From Saprospiraceae bacterium (GTDB taxonomy: Bacteria > Bacteroidota > Bacteroidia > Chitinophagales > Saprospiraceae), in NCBI GenBank assembly GCA_020631405.1, contig JAHDHH010000001.1:78494-142493 (forward strand): DNA of 64,000 bases, read 5' to 3'. Positions 53,377-61,938 of the stretch are shown piece after piece (position 1 is the stretch's first letter; each line of letters opens with the position of its first letter). Both the position numbers and the translations under genes were made by a program. The notes beneath the pieces are model-generated. The model was not told the origin of the DNA. It saw only the letters and a list, made by a program, of their open reading frames with translations, and did not search any database.

Positions 53377-55302
53377 ATGTGTGACATTTCAGTCATTATT
53401 GTTAATTACAACGTAGAGTTTTTCTTGCGTCAATGTATAGAATCTGTCTTTGCAGCTTCTCATCAGTTGGACGTAGAAATCATTGTAGTTGACAACAATA
53501 GTGTTGACAACTCGCTTGGGATGCTTGAAAGAAACTTTCCAACAGTCACAGTCATTGCGAACACTGACAATGTGGGGTTCTCTACAGCAAATAACCAAGG
53601 TATTGAGATTGCAACTGGGAAGTACACTTTGTTACTCAATCCAGATACCTTAATTCAAGAAGATACTCTGACTGCTTGTATAGACTATGCTGAGCTTCAT
53701 GACAACATAGGTGCCATCGGGGTCAAGCTTGTTGATGGTAGTGGTAATTTTCTACCAGAAAGCAAACGAGGGTTCCCAACTGTGTCAGCTGCATTTTTTA
53801 AAGTAACAGGTATTTATAAATTGTTTAAGCATTCATCTAAGATCAATGCCTACTATGCAGGTGGAGTAGGTGAGGATGAGATAGGACAAGTAGATGTATT
53901 GTGTGGCGCCTTTATGTTTATGCCCACTGAAGTATTGAGGTCAGTTGGTATGTTAGATGAGGACTACTTCATGTATGGAGAGGATATCGACTTGAGTTAT
54001 ATGATTGGAAAGGCAGGAAAGCAGATTGTCTACTTGCCTACCACCTCAACTATTCATTACAAAGGGGAAAGCACAAAAAAGAGTAGTAAGAGTTATAACA
54101 ATGCCTTCTATGGGGCAATGCAGATATTTATTAAGAAGCATTTCAAGACTTCATCGTCTGCAGTTACGCTGTTTTTTTTGAAAGTAGCGATTATGTTAGT
54201 CAGCCTCGTAGCCTTTGTCAAACAGCAAGTAGGCTCTTCTATCAGAATACTTTGTGACCTTGGCTTATCTTATGGGCTTGGCAAGGTGACCACTTGGTTG
54301 TGGGCTAGTCAATATTATCAAGACCCAAAGTACTTCGCTAATGCACCTTTTGAACTAGGATTGATTTCCCTCTGTGTATCCTTAGTTATTCTCCTCTTTT
54401 TAGTTGGGCATTATGATGAAGATGGCAAGCGAAAACGATTTCTCCCAGCAGTATTAGCCCTAGTAACGTTGACCTTAGTAATCTATGGCATCTTGCCAGA
54501 AGACTACCGATTTTCAAGATTATTGATTTTTTCTTATTTGATGTTGGGAGCTCTGATTACGTTTTTGACCAGGGTTATCGCCAATAGGTTAAGTAATAAA
54601 TCAAAAGGGTATGACATTGAAGACGAACGATCTGTCATCCTTGTTGGTAATGAGGAGTCTATTGCTGAGTTAAAGCCCATAATTGTGGGGAGCAATACAC
54701 AGATTCAAGGGGTCGTCTATCCGTCAAAAGATAATGAGTATGATACATCCTACTATGTAGGCAATACAACCAAGCTTCATGACTTAGTCAATGTCCTCAG
54801 TGTAAATGAAGTGATATTCTGCTCAAAGGATATCTCTATGAAGGAGATATTGCAAATCATGACTTACTTAGGGAGTAAGTTGAAATATAAGATTGCAAAC
54901 ACAAATAATGACAACTACCTAGGCAGTGATAGCAGACACGAACCAGGTACTTGGTACACTACAGAAATAGCCTACAATATTAATACAGCATCAAATAAAA
55001 GACTAAAGCGAAGCTTTGATATTGTGTCAGCTTTGTTTCATATTGTTGCTTCCCCTTATATGTTACTCAGGTCTTCTCTGACTAGGACTATTCTTAGTGA
55101 GACATTTAATGTGTTGTTAGGTAAGAAGACATTGATAGGTTATGCACCCGATGCAACTTTGCCTATTAATAAAATTAGTGTGATTAATATTTCAGAAGAG
55201 GGAAGAAGTCGCTTGCAAAACCAAACTGAGTATAATTATTGCAGGTACTACAGTATATGGAATGATGTGAACATTTGGATCAATGCAATAATATATGGCT
55301 AA
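53377..55302 (+). CDS. GT2 glycosyltransferase fused to membrane segments and a sugar-phosphate-transferase remnant
   Basis: 641 residues. The N-terminal part (1-250) is a family 2 glycosyltransferase of the rhamnosyltransferase type: ISVIIVNYNVEFFLRQCIES, VVDNNSVDNSLGMLE, LLLNPDTLIQEDTL and EDIDLSYMI. Next come four or so membrane helices (about 262-405), a Rossmann-like segment (VILVGNEESIAELKPIIVG, about 425-515) and a final stretch (KRLKRSFDIVSALFHIVASP) that resembles the start of a bacterial sugar-phosphate transferase without its catalytic core. The N-terminus is probably active; the C-terminus is likely a membrane scaffold. The lipid or polysaccharide target is unknown. Overlaps the M20 gene by eight bases. 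Confidence 0.85.
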   Translation: MCDISVIIVNYNVEFFLRQCIESVFAASHQLDVEIIVVDNNSVDNSLGMLERNFPTVTVIANTDNVGFSTANNQGIEIATGKYTLLLNPDTLIQEDTLTACIDYAELHDNIGAIGVKLVDGSGNFLPESKRGFPTVSAAFFKVTGIYKLFKHSSKINAYYAGGVGEDEIGQVDVLCGAFMFMPTEVLRSVGMLDEDYFMYGEDIDLSYMIGKAGKQIVYLPTTSTIHYKGESTKKSSKSYNNAFYGAMQIFIKKHFKTSSSAVTLFFLKVAIMLVSLVAFVKQQVGSSIRILCDLGLSYGLGKVTTWLWASQYYQDPKYFANAPFELGLISLCVSLVILLFLVGHYDEDGKRKRFLPAVLALVTLTLVIYGILPEDYRFSRLLIFSYLMLGALITFLTRVIANRLSNKSKGYDIEDERSVILVGNEESIAELKPIIVGSNTQIQGVVYPSKDNEYDTSYYVGNTTKLHDLVNVLSVNEVIFCSKDISMKEILQIMTYLGSKLKYKIANTNNDNYLGSDSRHEPGTWYTTEIAYNINTASNKRLKRSFDIVSALFHIVASPYMLLRSSLTRTILSETFNVLLGKKTLIGYAPDATLPINKISVINISEEGRSRLQNQTEYNYCRYYSIWNDVNIWINAIIYG

Positions 55303-56476
55303 GACTAAGCACAAGATAAAGCAACTAGTTGAACAACAACATGACGAAGTCGTAGAGATTCGTCGGCACTTGCATGCAAATCCAGAATTAAGTTTTGCTG
55401 AGTTCAATACTGCTGATTACATAGAGTCTATGCTGAAGTCTATGGGTCTTACTAGGGTACGGAGAAGTGCAACGACTGGTGTCATTGTCGAATTAGGAAA
55501 CCAACACAAGCCTACAATCTACCTGAGAGCAGATATCGATGCGCTACCTATCAAAGAGAGTAATGAAGTTGGATATAAGTCTACAGTAGAAGGCGTGATG
55601 CACGCCTGTGGTCACGATGTCCATACCGCAACCTTACTTGGAGTGATCAAGGTGTTGAGTCAGATGGAAGCAGAATTGCCTTATCATACAGTATGTGTTT
55701 TTCAGCCTGGAGAAGAGAAACTCCCCGGAGGAGCCTCACTACTTATTAAAGATGGTCTATTTGATCAGAGTAATCAAGGTAGAATGGTAGGCAATCATGT
55801 CCATCCTCCGTTGCAGGCTGGCCAGGTTGGCTTCAAGTCAGGAATGTATATGGCATCAGCCGATGAACTATATCTTACCATAAAGGGAAAGGGAGGTCAT
55901 GGAGCCATGCCTCATTTGACGATAGATCCTCTTCCTATAGTTGCAGAGATAGTACAGTCACTACAGACACTAGTCAGTAGATATGCCAATCCTTCTACAC
56001 CAACGGTATTGACCTTTGGGAAGATTAATTCAGTTGGTGGAGCAACTAATATTATTCCTGATACTATTGAACTTCAAGGGACATTCAGGACTTTTGATGA
56101 AAAATGGAGGTTCGAAGCCCATCGGTTGATCAAAGCAAGGATTGATGGAATTTGTCTGGGCTATGGCGCTAGTGCAAACGTAGATATTAGAGTCGGCTAC
56201 CCAACACTATACAATGATCCAGTATTTACGGAAATTTGCAAGAGCCACGCTATTGATTATCTAGGAGCCGAACAAGTCATTGATATCCCGATGAGGACTA
56301 CATCTGAAGATTTTGCATTTTATTCTCAAGAGGTTCCTTCTTGTTTCTATCGGATAGGTACAGACAATCCCTCCCATGATTATTCTTCCTCAGTACATAC
56401 TCCAAGCTTTGATGTAGATGAATCTTGCTTGTTGACCAGTGTAGGACTGATGTCTTATCTAGCATTTCAAGCTTAA
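55295..56476 (+). CDS. M20-family amidohydrolase
   Basis: A metal-dependent amidohydrolase of the IAA-amino-acid/N-acyl-amino-acid hydrolase type. 393 residues. It opens with VEIRRHLHANPELSFAEFNT; metal ligands lie in HACGHDVHTAT (about residues 99-109) and in the QPGEEKLPGGA stretch, and the dimerisation domain spans about 185-295. Substrates in this family include N-acetyl amino acids and peptides, so a peptide-recycling role is possible. Its ATG overlaps the GT2 end, so translation is coupled. Confidence 0.92.
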   Translation: MAKTKHKIKQLVEQQHDEVVEIRRHLHANPELSFAEFNTADYIESMLKSMGLTRVRRSATTGVIVELGNQHKPTIYLRADIDALPIKESNEVGYKSTVEGVMHACGHDVHTATLLGVIKVLSQMEAELPYHTVCVFQPGEEKLPGGASLLIKDGLFDQSNQGRMVGNHVHPPLQAGQVGFKSGMYMASADELYLTIKGKGGHGAMPHLTIDPLPIVAEIVQSLQTLVSRYANPSTPTVLTFGKINSVGGATNIIPDTIELQGTFRTFDEKWRFEAHRLIKARIDGICLGYGASANVDIRVGYPTLYNDPVFTEICKSHAIDYLGAEQVIDIPMRTTSEDFAFYSQEVPSCFYRIGTDNPSHDYSSSVHTPSFDVDESCLLTSVGLMSYLAFQA

Positions 56477-56545
56477 ATACAATACATTAAATATAATCTT
56501 AATAGATAAATTACTATCTTGCACTTTATTACACATTATTAATAA

Positions 56546-57838
56546 ATGCAAAGTGTTGATGTTATGCCAAATATACTAATAGTCGATGATGAGAAGAGCA
56601 TCAGAAGAACTCTCAGGGATATCCTAGAATTAGAGAAGTACAAAGTCGATGAAGCCTCAGATGGGTTGGAGTGTATTGTTAAGCTTAAGCAAAACAACTT
56701 TGACGTCATCATCTTGGATATCAAAATGCCAAAGATGGATGGGATGGAAGCTTTGGAACGTATTAATGTTTTGGCGAGTGACACTCCTGTAGTTATGATA
56801 TCGGGTCATGGAACTATTGATACAGCAGTTGAAGCTGTAAAGAAAGGAGCATTTGATTTTATATCAAAGCCGCCTGATTTGAATAGGCTCTTGATCACTA
56901 TTCGTAATGCCATGGATAAGTCTACACTTATCACTGAAAAGAAAGTCTTACAGAAGCGAGTAACAAAAACCAAGGTACAAGAGATCATTGGTGAGTCAAA
57001 GGAAATAAAGCAAATCCACGAAACAATAAATACTGTAGCGCCACTAGATGCCAGAGTCTTCATTACTGGTGAAAATGGAACAGGCAAGGAATTAGTTGCA
57101 AGGTGGATTCATGAAAAAAGTAATCGTGCTGAAAACCCCTTAGTCGAGGTGAACTGTGCAGCCATTCCTACGGAGCTAATAGAAAGTGAGTTATTTGGTC
57201 ATGAAAAAGGATCATTCACCTCTGCGCATAAGCAAAGGATTGGCAAGTTTGAAGAAGCCAATGAAGGTACCCTCTTCTTAGATGAGATTGGAGACATGAG
57301 CCTAAATGCTCAAGCTAAAGTCTTAAGAGCATTACAAGAAAATAGAATCACTAGGGTAGGTGGAAACAAAGATATCTTAGTCAATGTCAGAGTATTGGCA
57401 GCGACGAATAAGGACCTTAGACATGAGATAGCGAGAGGAGCCTTTAGGGAGGATTTGTATCATAGGTTGAGTGTAATTATCATTAAGGTGCCATCACTCA
57501 ATGAAAGAGCAGATGATATCCCAATCCTTGTTGATCATTTTATAGCTAAAGTCTGCAATGACTATGGAATGCCTATCAAGATGATAGCTCCACAGGCTGT
57601 TAAAGAGCTGCAAAAAATAAACTGGACCGGCAATATTAGAGAACTTAGGAATGTTGTAGAGAGGCTAGTTATCCTAGGAGAGGAAACTATCAGTAAGAAG
57701 AATGTTGAGCAATATGCTGTTGCAAATAGTAATCAAAGAAGTAACCTGCAAAATCTATTTGATAAGTTTACTTCCTTTGATGAAATGCAGCGCTATCTCC
57801 GTGTTGAGTTTGATAAGTATAAAGGAGTTACAGTCTAA
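56546..57838 (+). CDS. NtrC-type sigma-54 response regulator lacking a DNA-binding domain
   Basis: 430 residues. Receiver domain with phosphoacceptor Asp58 in ILDIKMPKMDG, then an AAA+ domain with Walker A GENGTGKE, Walker B GTLFLDEIGDM and the R-finger region. The sigma-54-contact loop reads GSFTSA (222-227) instead of the usual GAFTGA. After the AAA+ domain only about 50 residues remain (about 385-430, ending EFDKYKGVTV), with no Fis-type helix-turn-helix. It may therefore act without binding enhancer DNA, or bind a partner. The start may be 56546 or the second ATG at 56564. No histidine kinase is in view. Confidence 0.9.
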   Translation: MQSVDVMPNILIVDDEKSIRRTLRDILELEKYKVDEASDGLECIVKLKQNNFDVIILDIKMPKMDGMEALERINVLASDTPVVMISGHGTIDTAVEAVKKGAFDFISKPPDLNRLLITIRNAMDKSTLITEKKVLQKRVTKTKVQEIIGESKEIKQIHETINTVAPLDARVFITGENGTGKELVARWIHEKSNRAENPLVEVNCAAIPTELIESELFGHEKGSFTSAHKQRIGKFEEANEGTLFLDEIGDMSLNAQAKVLRALQENRITRVGGNKDILVNVRVLAATNKDLRHEIARGAFREDLYHRLSVIIIKVPSLNERADDIPILVDHFIAKVCNDYGMPIKMIAPQAVKELQKINWTGNIRELRNVVERLVILGEETISKKNVEQYAVANSNQRSNLQNLFDKFTSFDEMQRYLRVEFDKYKGVTV

Positions 57839-57885
57839 CTGAGCACAGCTTTGCAATTGATTAGATTAAATAACTAAAAGAGAAG

Positions 57886-58593
57886 ATGAGTAACAATAAC
57901 CCAATACCATTGAAAAAGTGGACGGAATTAAAAGGTGAGAATTCTTGGACTATGTTCAAGGTATTAGCTGAGTTTGTTGATGGATTTGAGACCATGAACA
58001 AGTTAGGACCTTGTGTGTCGATTTTCGGTTCTGCAAGGACTAAGCCAGAAGATAAATATTATAAGTTAGCTGTAGAAATGGCTGAAAGACTAGTTGACGA
58101 AGGATTTGGTATCATAACCGGAGGAGGTCCAGGAATCATGGAGGCTGGTAACAAAGGAGCTTATCTGAAAGGTGGTCTTTCAGTAGGACTTAATATTGAT
58201 TTGCCATTTGAGCAATCGCATAATCCATTCATTGATCCTGACAAAAACATGGACTATGGATACTTCTTCGTACGAAAGGTCATGTTCGTAAAATATGCTC
58301 AGGCATTCGTAGTTATGCCAGGTGGTTTTGGAACATTGGATGAATTATTTGAGGTATTGACACTAATCCAAACAAAGAAAATCAGTAAAGTTCCTGTGAT
58401 TTTAATGGGATCTGACTTCTGGGGAGGAATGAGTGACTGGATAGTCAATGTCATGCTCGAGCAACATAACAATATATCACCAAATGATTTAGATTTAATG
58501 CCAGTGGTAGATACTCCAGAAGAAGTCATGGCTATCATCAAAGCATTTTATGATGATGAAGCTAACTCTATTAAGCCAAACTACAAACTGTAG
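57886..58593 (+). CDS. LOG-family protein (TIGR00730, possible nucleoside-monophosphate phosphoribohydrolase)
   Basis: 235 residues with a Rossmann-like fold and the two family motifs GGGPGIMEAGNKGA (about 84-97) and MPGGFGTLDELFE (about 144-156). Family members in plants and bacteria release free cytokinin-type bases from nucleoside 5'-monophosphates, and the natural substrate here could be AMP or another nucleotide. It lies 47 bases after the response regulator on the same strand and convergent with bcp. Confidence 0.9.
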   Translation: MSNNNPIPLKKWTELKGENSWTMFKVLAEFVDGFETMNKLGPCVSIFGSARTKPEDKYYKLAVEMAERLVDEGFGIITGGGPGIMEAGNKGAYLKGGLSVGLNIDLPFEQSHNPFIDPDKNMDYGYFFVRKVMFVKYAQAFVVMPGGFGTLDELFEVLTLIQTKKISKVPVILMGSDFWGGMSDWIVNVMLEQHNNISPNDLDLMPVVDTPEEVMAIIKAFYDDEANSIKPNYKL

Positions 58594-58602
58594 TCAATGT
58601 GC

Positions 58603-59085
58603 TTAATGTATGGGAGAAGGTCTGTGCAATTCTTGAATTGCCTGCAATAGCTCATTGCCATGCTCTTTGGTTTTTACTTTTGCAATAATGTTGGTGATTA
58701 CTCCTAACTCATTTATAATGAATGAGTTACGGATCACCCCAACAATATCTTTTCCCATAAACTTCTTATGTCCCCAAACACCAAAGGCGGTAATCATTTC
58801 CTTTTCGGTATCACCCAGTAGCTGATAGGGTAGCTCGTACTTGTCAATAAACTTAGCATGCTTTGCTACCTTATCTGGGCTTACCCCAAATATCTGATAA
58901 CCTTCTCTTTTGAGTTTTGTGTAGTTGTCCCTGACACTACAAGCCTGCTTCGTACACCCAGGAGAATCATCTTTTGGATAAAAGAACACGATATACTTAC
59001 TCCCAAGCAATGAAGAGTTAGAAACAACATCTCCCTTTTCATTGGGAATATTAAATTCTGGCACTTTGTCTCCTATATCTAGCAT
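58603..59085 (-). CDS. bcp: Thioredoxin-dependent peroxiredoxin (Bcp/PrxQ type)
   Basis: Reduces peroxides with electrons from thioredoxin, in the cytosol. 160 residues. The peroxidatic Cys44 lies in SPGCTKQACSVRD and the resolving Cys49 is five residues later, the PrxQ pattern. FFYPKDD and NSFIIN motifs match the family. It is convergent with the LOG gene ten bases away. Confidence 0.94.
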   Translation of the reverse strand: MLDIGDKVPEFNIPNEKGDVVSNSSLLGSKYIVFFYPKDDSPGCTKQACSVRDNYTKLKREGYQIFGVSPDKVAKHAKFIDKYELPYQLLGDTEKEMITAFGVWGHKKFMGKDIVGVIRNSFIINELGVITNIIAKVKTKEHGNELLQAIQELHRPSPIH

Positions 59086-59159
59086 GTGTGTGGATTTTAT
59101 AAGTAAATGCTAATAAAGGAGTTTTGTTTAGCAATTGTAGGAATATATTAAACAGACAA

Positions 59160-60812
59160 CTAAAGTGGGTAGTTTCGTATGGTTTTATTACCATGGACAT
59201 CTATGGCAATTATTGACAATGTGTCTGCATTAGAATCAATCAAGGAAAGATCGGTTATCTCTAGGCTATTGGACTTGGCGTCAAAATAGCTTCTAATAAA
59301 TTGACCATCAATATATGCTGAGACTGTCAGCGATTTGTGTTCGACGTAATCTGAAAAGTCGTCTGTCACCTTGAATTTCCAAGATTTGTATTGAGTTCTG
59401 ACCTCACTGAAGCGCAAGGTGGCTATCGTTGGGCCAACTTTGTCCTCACTGAATTCGAAAGTGCCAAATTGATTGATGGATGCGTAGAGTATTCCGTCTT
59501 TTACATGACCTCCAAAGCTCTTTCTTGTGCCTTTTAACACAAGAATATCATCACTGCCAGCTCCATCTTTGATTTTGATAGGAATGTAGCCATTAAGCGG
59601 AATAGTAGGATCTCCTATAACATAACTGCTGCCTTGCTTCTTTAGTGAGATATATTCATCTTCAAACAGGCACTCATCGACCATGCCTATATCAATATGT
59701 TGAGAAGTCAATATTGATTTGCCATGACTATTCACTGACTTCAATTGGTCATCAACTTCATCATGGAGAGCTAAATCAAGACTTAGCGTTCGTGTATTTC
59801 CGTTGAAGTCTGATAAGACCACGGTTATAGGCTTCGCTAAATATCCATTCAAACTTATAATGCCTTTTGCAATGCAATTAGCGTAGATTGACTGCCTGAT
59901 GAGTTGTTGCTCATAGAGTTTTACTGCTTTTTTTCTGACTGTCTTATAAAGTGGGTAATCTATCAGAGAGTTTATACTCTTATTCTCATTGAAGTTAAAA
60001 CGTCTGTTAGATACGGAGCATATAGTATCGCTACTGCTTGATAATACTGTCTCATAGACACCTGTGTAATTGTGCCAACCATTAGCCTTGTCATAGGCCT
60101 CAATAGCTATTCCATTGAAAGTGCTAGAACTCTTGATTACACCAACAGCCTTGTAATTGCCATCAGACAACTGTTTGATTGGGATCTTTTTTCTTGTTTT
60201 GAAGCGTCCTAGACTATCCAATTCATGTAACCAAGCGGAGAGTAGGGTAGGTTTGATGTTGTCTTTTCGAGCAAAGCCGAACAGATAAGGATTGATAGGT
60301 TCTTCTGACTTAGTATCTCTGATCTCAAAGTGCAGGTGTGGACCAGTTGACCTTCCAGTATTTCCCATAGTTCCTATGAAATCTCCCTGCTTAATAGAAA
60401 CTCTAGTGCTATCTAAGTAAAGGTCAATCTCTGAGGATTGGGTAGCATACTGATATCGCTTAAGCAGTTTTTCTATTTTGGGATGAAAAGTGTCCAAATG
60501 AGCATAGACGGAAGTGGTGCCATTATCATGATCAATGTATAGCACCTGGCCATAAGAACTCCTTTGTACTCTTATCCTAGACAAGTAGCCTGGTGCTACA
60601 CTAAATATAGAATCACCAGACATACCCTTAGAGCTGCGTATATCTATTCCAGCATGGAAGTGATTAGTCCTAAGTTCGCAAAAATTACCACTAATTCTTA
60701 CCTCATGATGTACTGGCATGACATAGTAGCCATCAGAAATACTTGCTGCTGAGAGGACATTGTTCTTTCCAATCAATAATAGTATCAATAAGCATGTTGC
60801 AAGTAATCTCAT
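59160..60812 (-). CDS. Exported M23-family peptidase
   Basis: Zinc endopeptidase of the LytM type, acting on peptidoglycan cross-links or stems in the periplasm, or on surface peptides. 550 residues: signal peptide (about 1-22), M23 domain near the N-terminus (about 35-185) with HAGIDIRSSKGMSG, YAHLDTFH and GPHLHFEIRD, then some 360 residues of beta-rich repeats of unknown fold (for example LLSAWLHELDSLGRF, SKGSILTSQHI-like stretches) that may bind cell wall or another protein. All metal ligands are present, so it is likely active. Confidence 0.9.
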   Translation of the reverse strand: MRLLATCLLILLLIGKNNVLSAASISDGYYVMPVHHEVRISGNFCELRTNHFHAGIDIRSSKGMSGDSIFSVAPGYLSRIRVQRSSYGQVLYIDHDNGTTSVYAHLDTFHPKIEKLLKRYQYATQSSEIDLYLDSTRVSIKQGDFIGTMGNTGRSTGPHLHFEIRDTKSEEPINPYLFGFARKDNIKPTLLSAWLHELDSLGRFKTRKKIPIKQLSDGNYKAVGVIKSSSTFNGIAIEAYDKANGWHNYTGVYETVLSSSSDTICSVSNRRFNFNENKSINSLIDYPLYKTVRKKAVKLYEQQLIRQSIYANCIAKGIISLNGYLAKPITVVLSDFNGNTRTLSLDLALHDEVDDQLKSVNSHGKSILTSQHIDIGMVDECLFEDEYISLKKQGSSYVIGDPTIPLNGYIPIKIKDGAGSDDILVLKGTRKSFGGHVKDGILYASINQFGTFEFSEDKVGPTIATLRFSEVRTQYKSWKFKVTDDFSDYVEHKSLTVSAYIDGQFIRSYFDAKSNSLEITDLSLIDSNADTLSIIAIDVHGNKTIRNYPL

Positions 60813-60865
60813 AGATTGGCAAAAGTAAGTATACTTTTAGACCGATAATACATTAAATAAAATTA

Positions 60866-61843
60866 TTATATGTTTAGCAATGATTTTAACTTGCCGATAA
60901 AGATTTTACTTTGACTACCGGGCAAGGACTCATTATTGCCAATTGTCAAGGATCGGTACAATTCGGTTTGTTTTGCCCAATCTAGGATGGCGATGTCAAG
61001 CTCTATAGTTGTTAGTTTAGCAAGTTGTGTTTGCCTTCTTGATTGTTGTTTTGCTATTGCTTCAATAGCTTGGTATAGACTGCTTAATTGTTGTCTTTCG
61101 TCGACACTACTGAAGCCCAGCACTTGCTTTTTAGGATATAACTGTCTCAGTTGATTCACCTTTTGTTTGGCCATTTGGAGTTGGTCGCCATCCATTTTAT
61201 GCACAATTAGTATGTCAGCGATTTCCATCAATCCCTTTTTTATGCCTTGCAAATGATCACCTGACCCTGGTTGTAACAACACGATGACTATATCAGTAAG
61301 ATACTTCACTTCAATCTCAGATTGGCCTACGCCTACAGTCTCAAGTATAATATGCTGATACTTAGCAGTTTCACATAGGAGTATTGAACTATGAGTTGCT
61401 GGAGACATTCCACCTAAGTGGTTCCGTGAGGGGTTTGGTCTGATGTAGGCATACTTACTAGTTGAGAGAGTTTCCATCCTCGTTTTGTCCCCGAGTATAC
61501 TTCCCTTTGATTCTGTACTAGATGGATCAATTGGCAGCACGGCAACTTTCGCTTCTTTTTCGATCAGGTAATTTCCGAGTCTTTCGATGAATGTGCTCTT
61601 CCCCACACCAGGAGGACCAGTTATACCAATACGGATTGAATCATTGCTAATCCAGTTAGAATCCGCATGTTCTAATACATCGTGTACCATTGACCTATCA
61701 TCCTGGGTAGCACTCTCAGCAAGGGTAATGGCATGTGATAGCATATTGACATCTTCAGCTAGTAGACCACTGACAATATCTTGGGCATTCGCTTGCTTAA
61801 AATTCCAAAGATGCTGTTTTTTAGGATTGAGAGATTTAGCCAA
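60866..61843 (-). CDS. meaB: Methylmalonyl-CoA mutase-associated GTPase MeaB
   Basis: G3E-family GTPase that protects and reloads B12-dependent methylmalonyl-CoA mutase. 325 residues. P-loop GITGPPGVGKSTF (about 73-85), switch regions IDPSSTESKGSILGDKTRM and PSRNHLGGMSPATHSSI, and ETVGVGQSEIEV. The N-terminus has the ITLAES helix seen in the family. The start is a TTG, the only possible start before that helix. No mutase gene lies in the window. It is divergent from iscS. Confidence 0.92.
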   Translation of the reverse strand: MAKSLNPKKQHLWNFKQANAQDIVSGLLAEDVNMLSHAITLAESATQDDRSMVHDVLEHADSNWISNDSIRIGITGPPGVGKSTFIERLGNYLIEKEAKVAVLPIDPSSTESKGSILGDKTRMETLSTSKYAYIRPNPSRNHLGGMSPATHSSILLCETAKYQHIILETVGVGQSEIEVKYLTDIVIVLLQPGSGDHLQGIKKGLMEIADILIVHKMDGDQLQMAKQKVNQLRQLYPKKQVLGFSSVDERQQLSSLYQAIEAIAKQQSRRQTQLAKLTTIELDIAILDWAKQTELYRSLTIGNNESLPGSQSKIFIGKLKSLLNI

Positions 61844-61887
61844 CGTGATTTGCTATTTTAAAAATGATTATTGTTTAAACTTATCTA

Positions 61888-61895
61888 TACCTTTG
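61888..61895 (+). promoter_or_regulatory. Candidate -7 element of the isc operon
   Basis: TACCTTTG is an exact TAnnTTTG match 43 bases before the iscS ATG, in the 95-bp gap to the divergent meaB gene. No clear -33 element is seen. Confidence 0.4.
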
Positions 61896-61938
61896 TGGGT
61901 TTATTGACTAGAAGTTTTCAAGAGACGAAATAATACTA

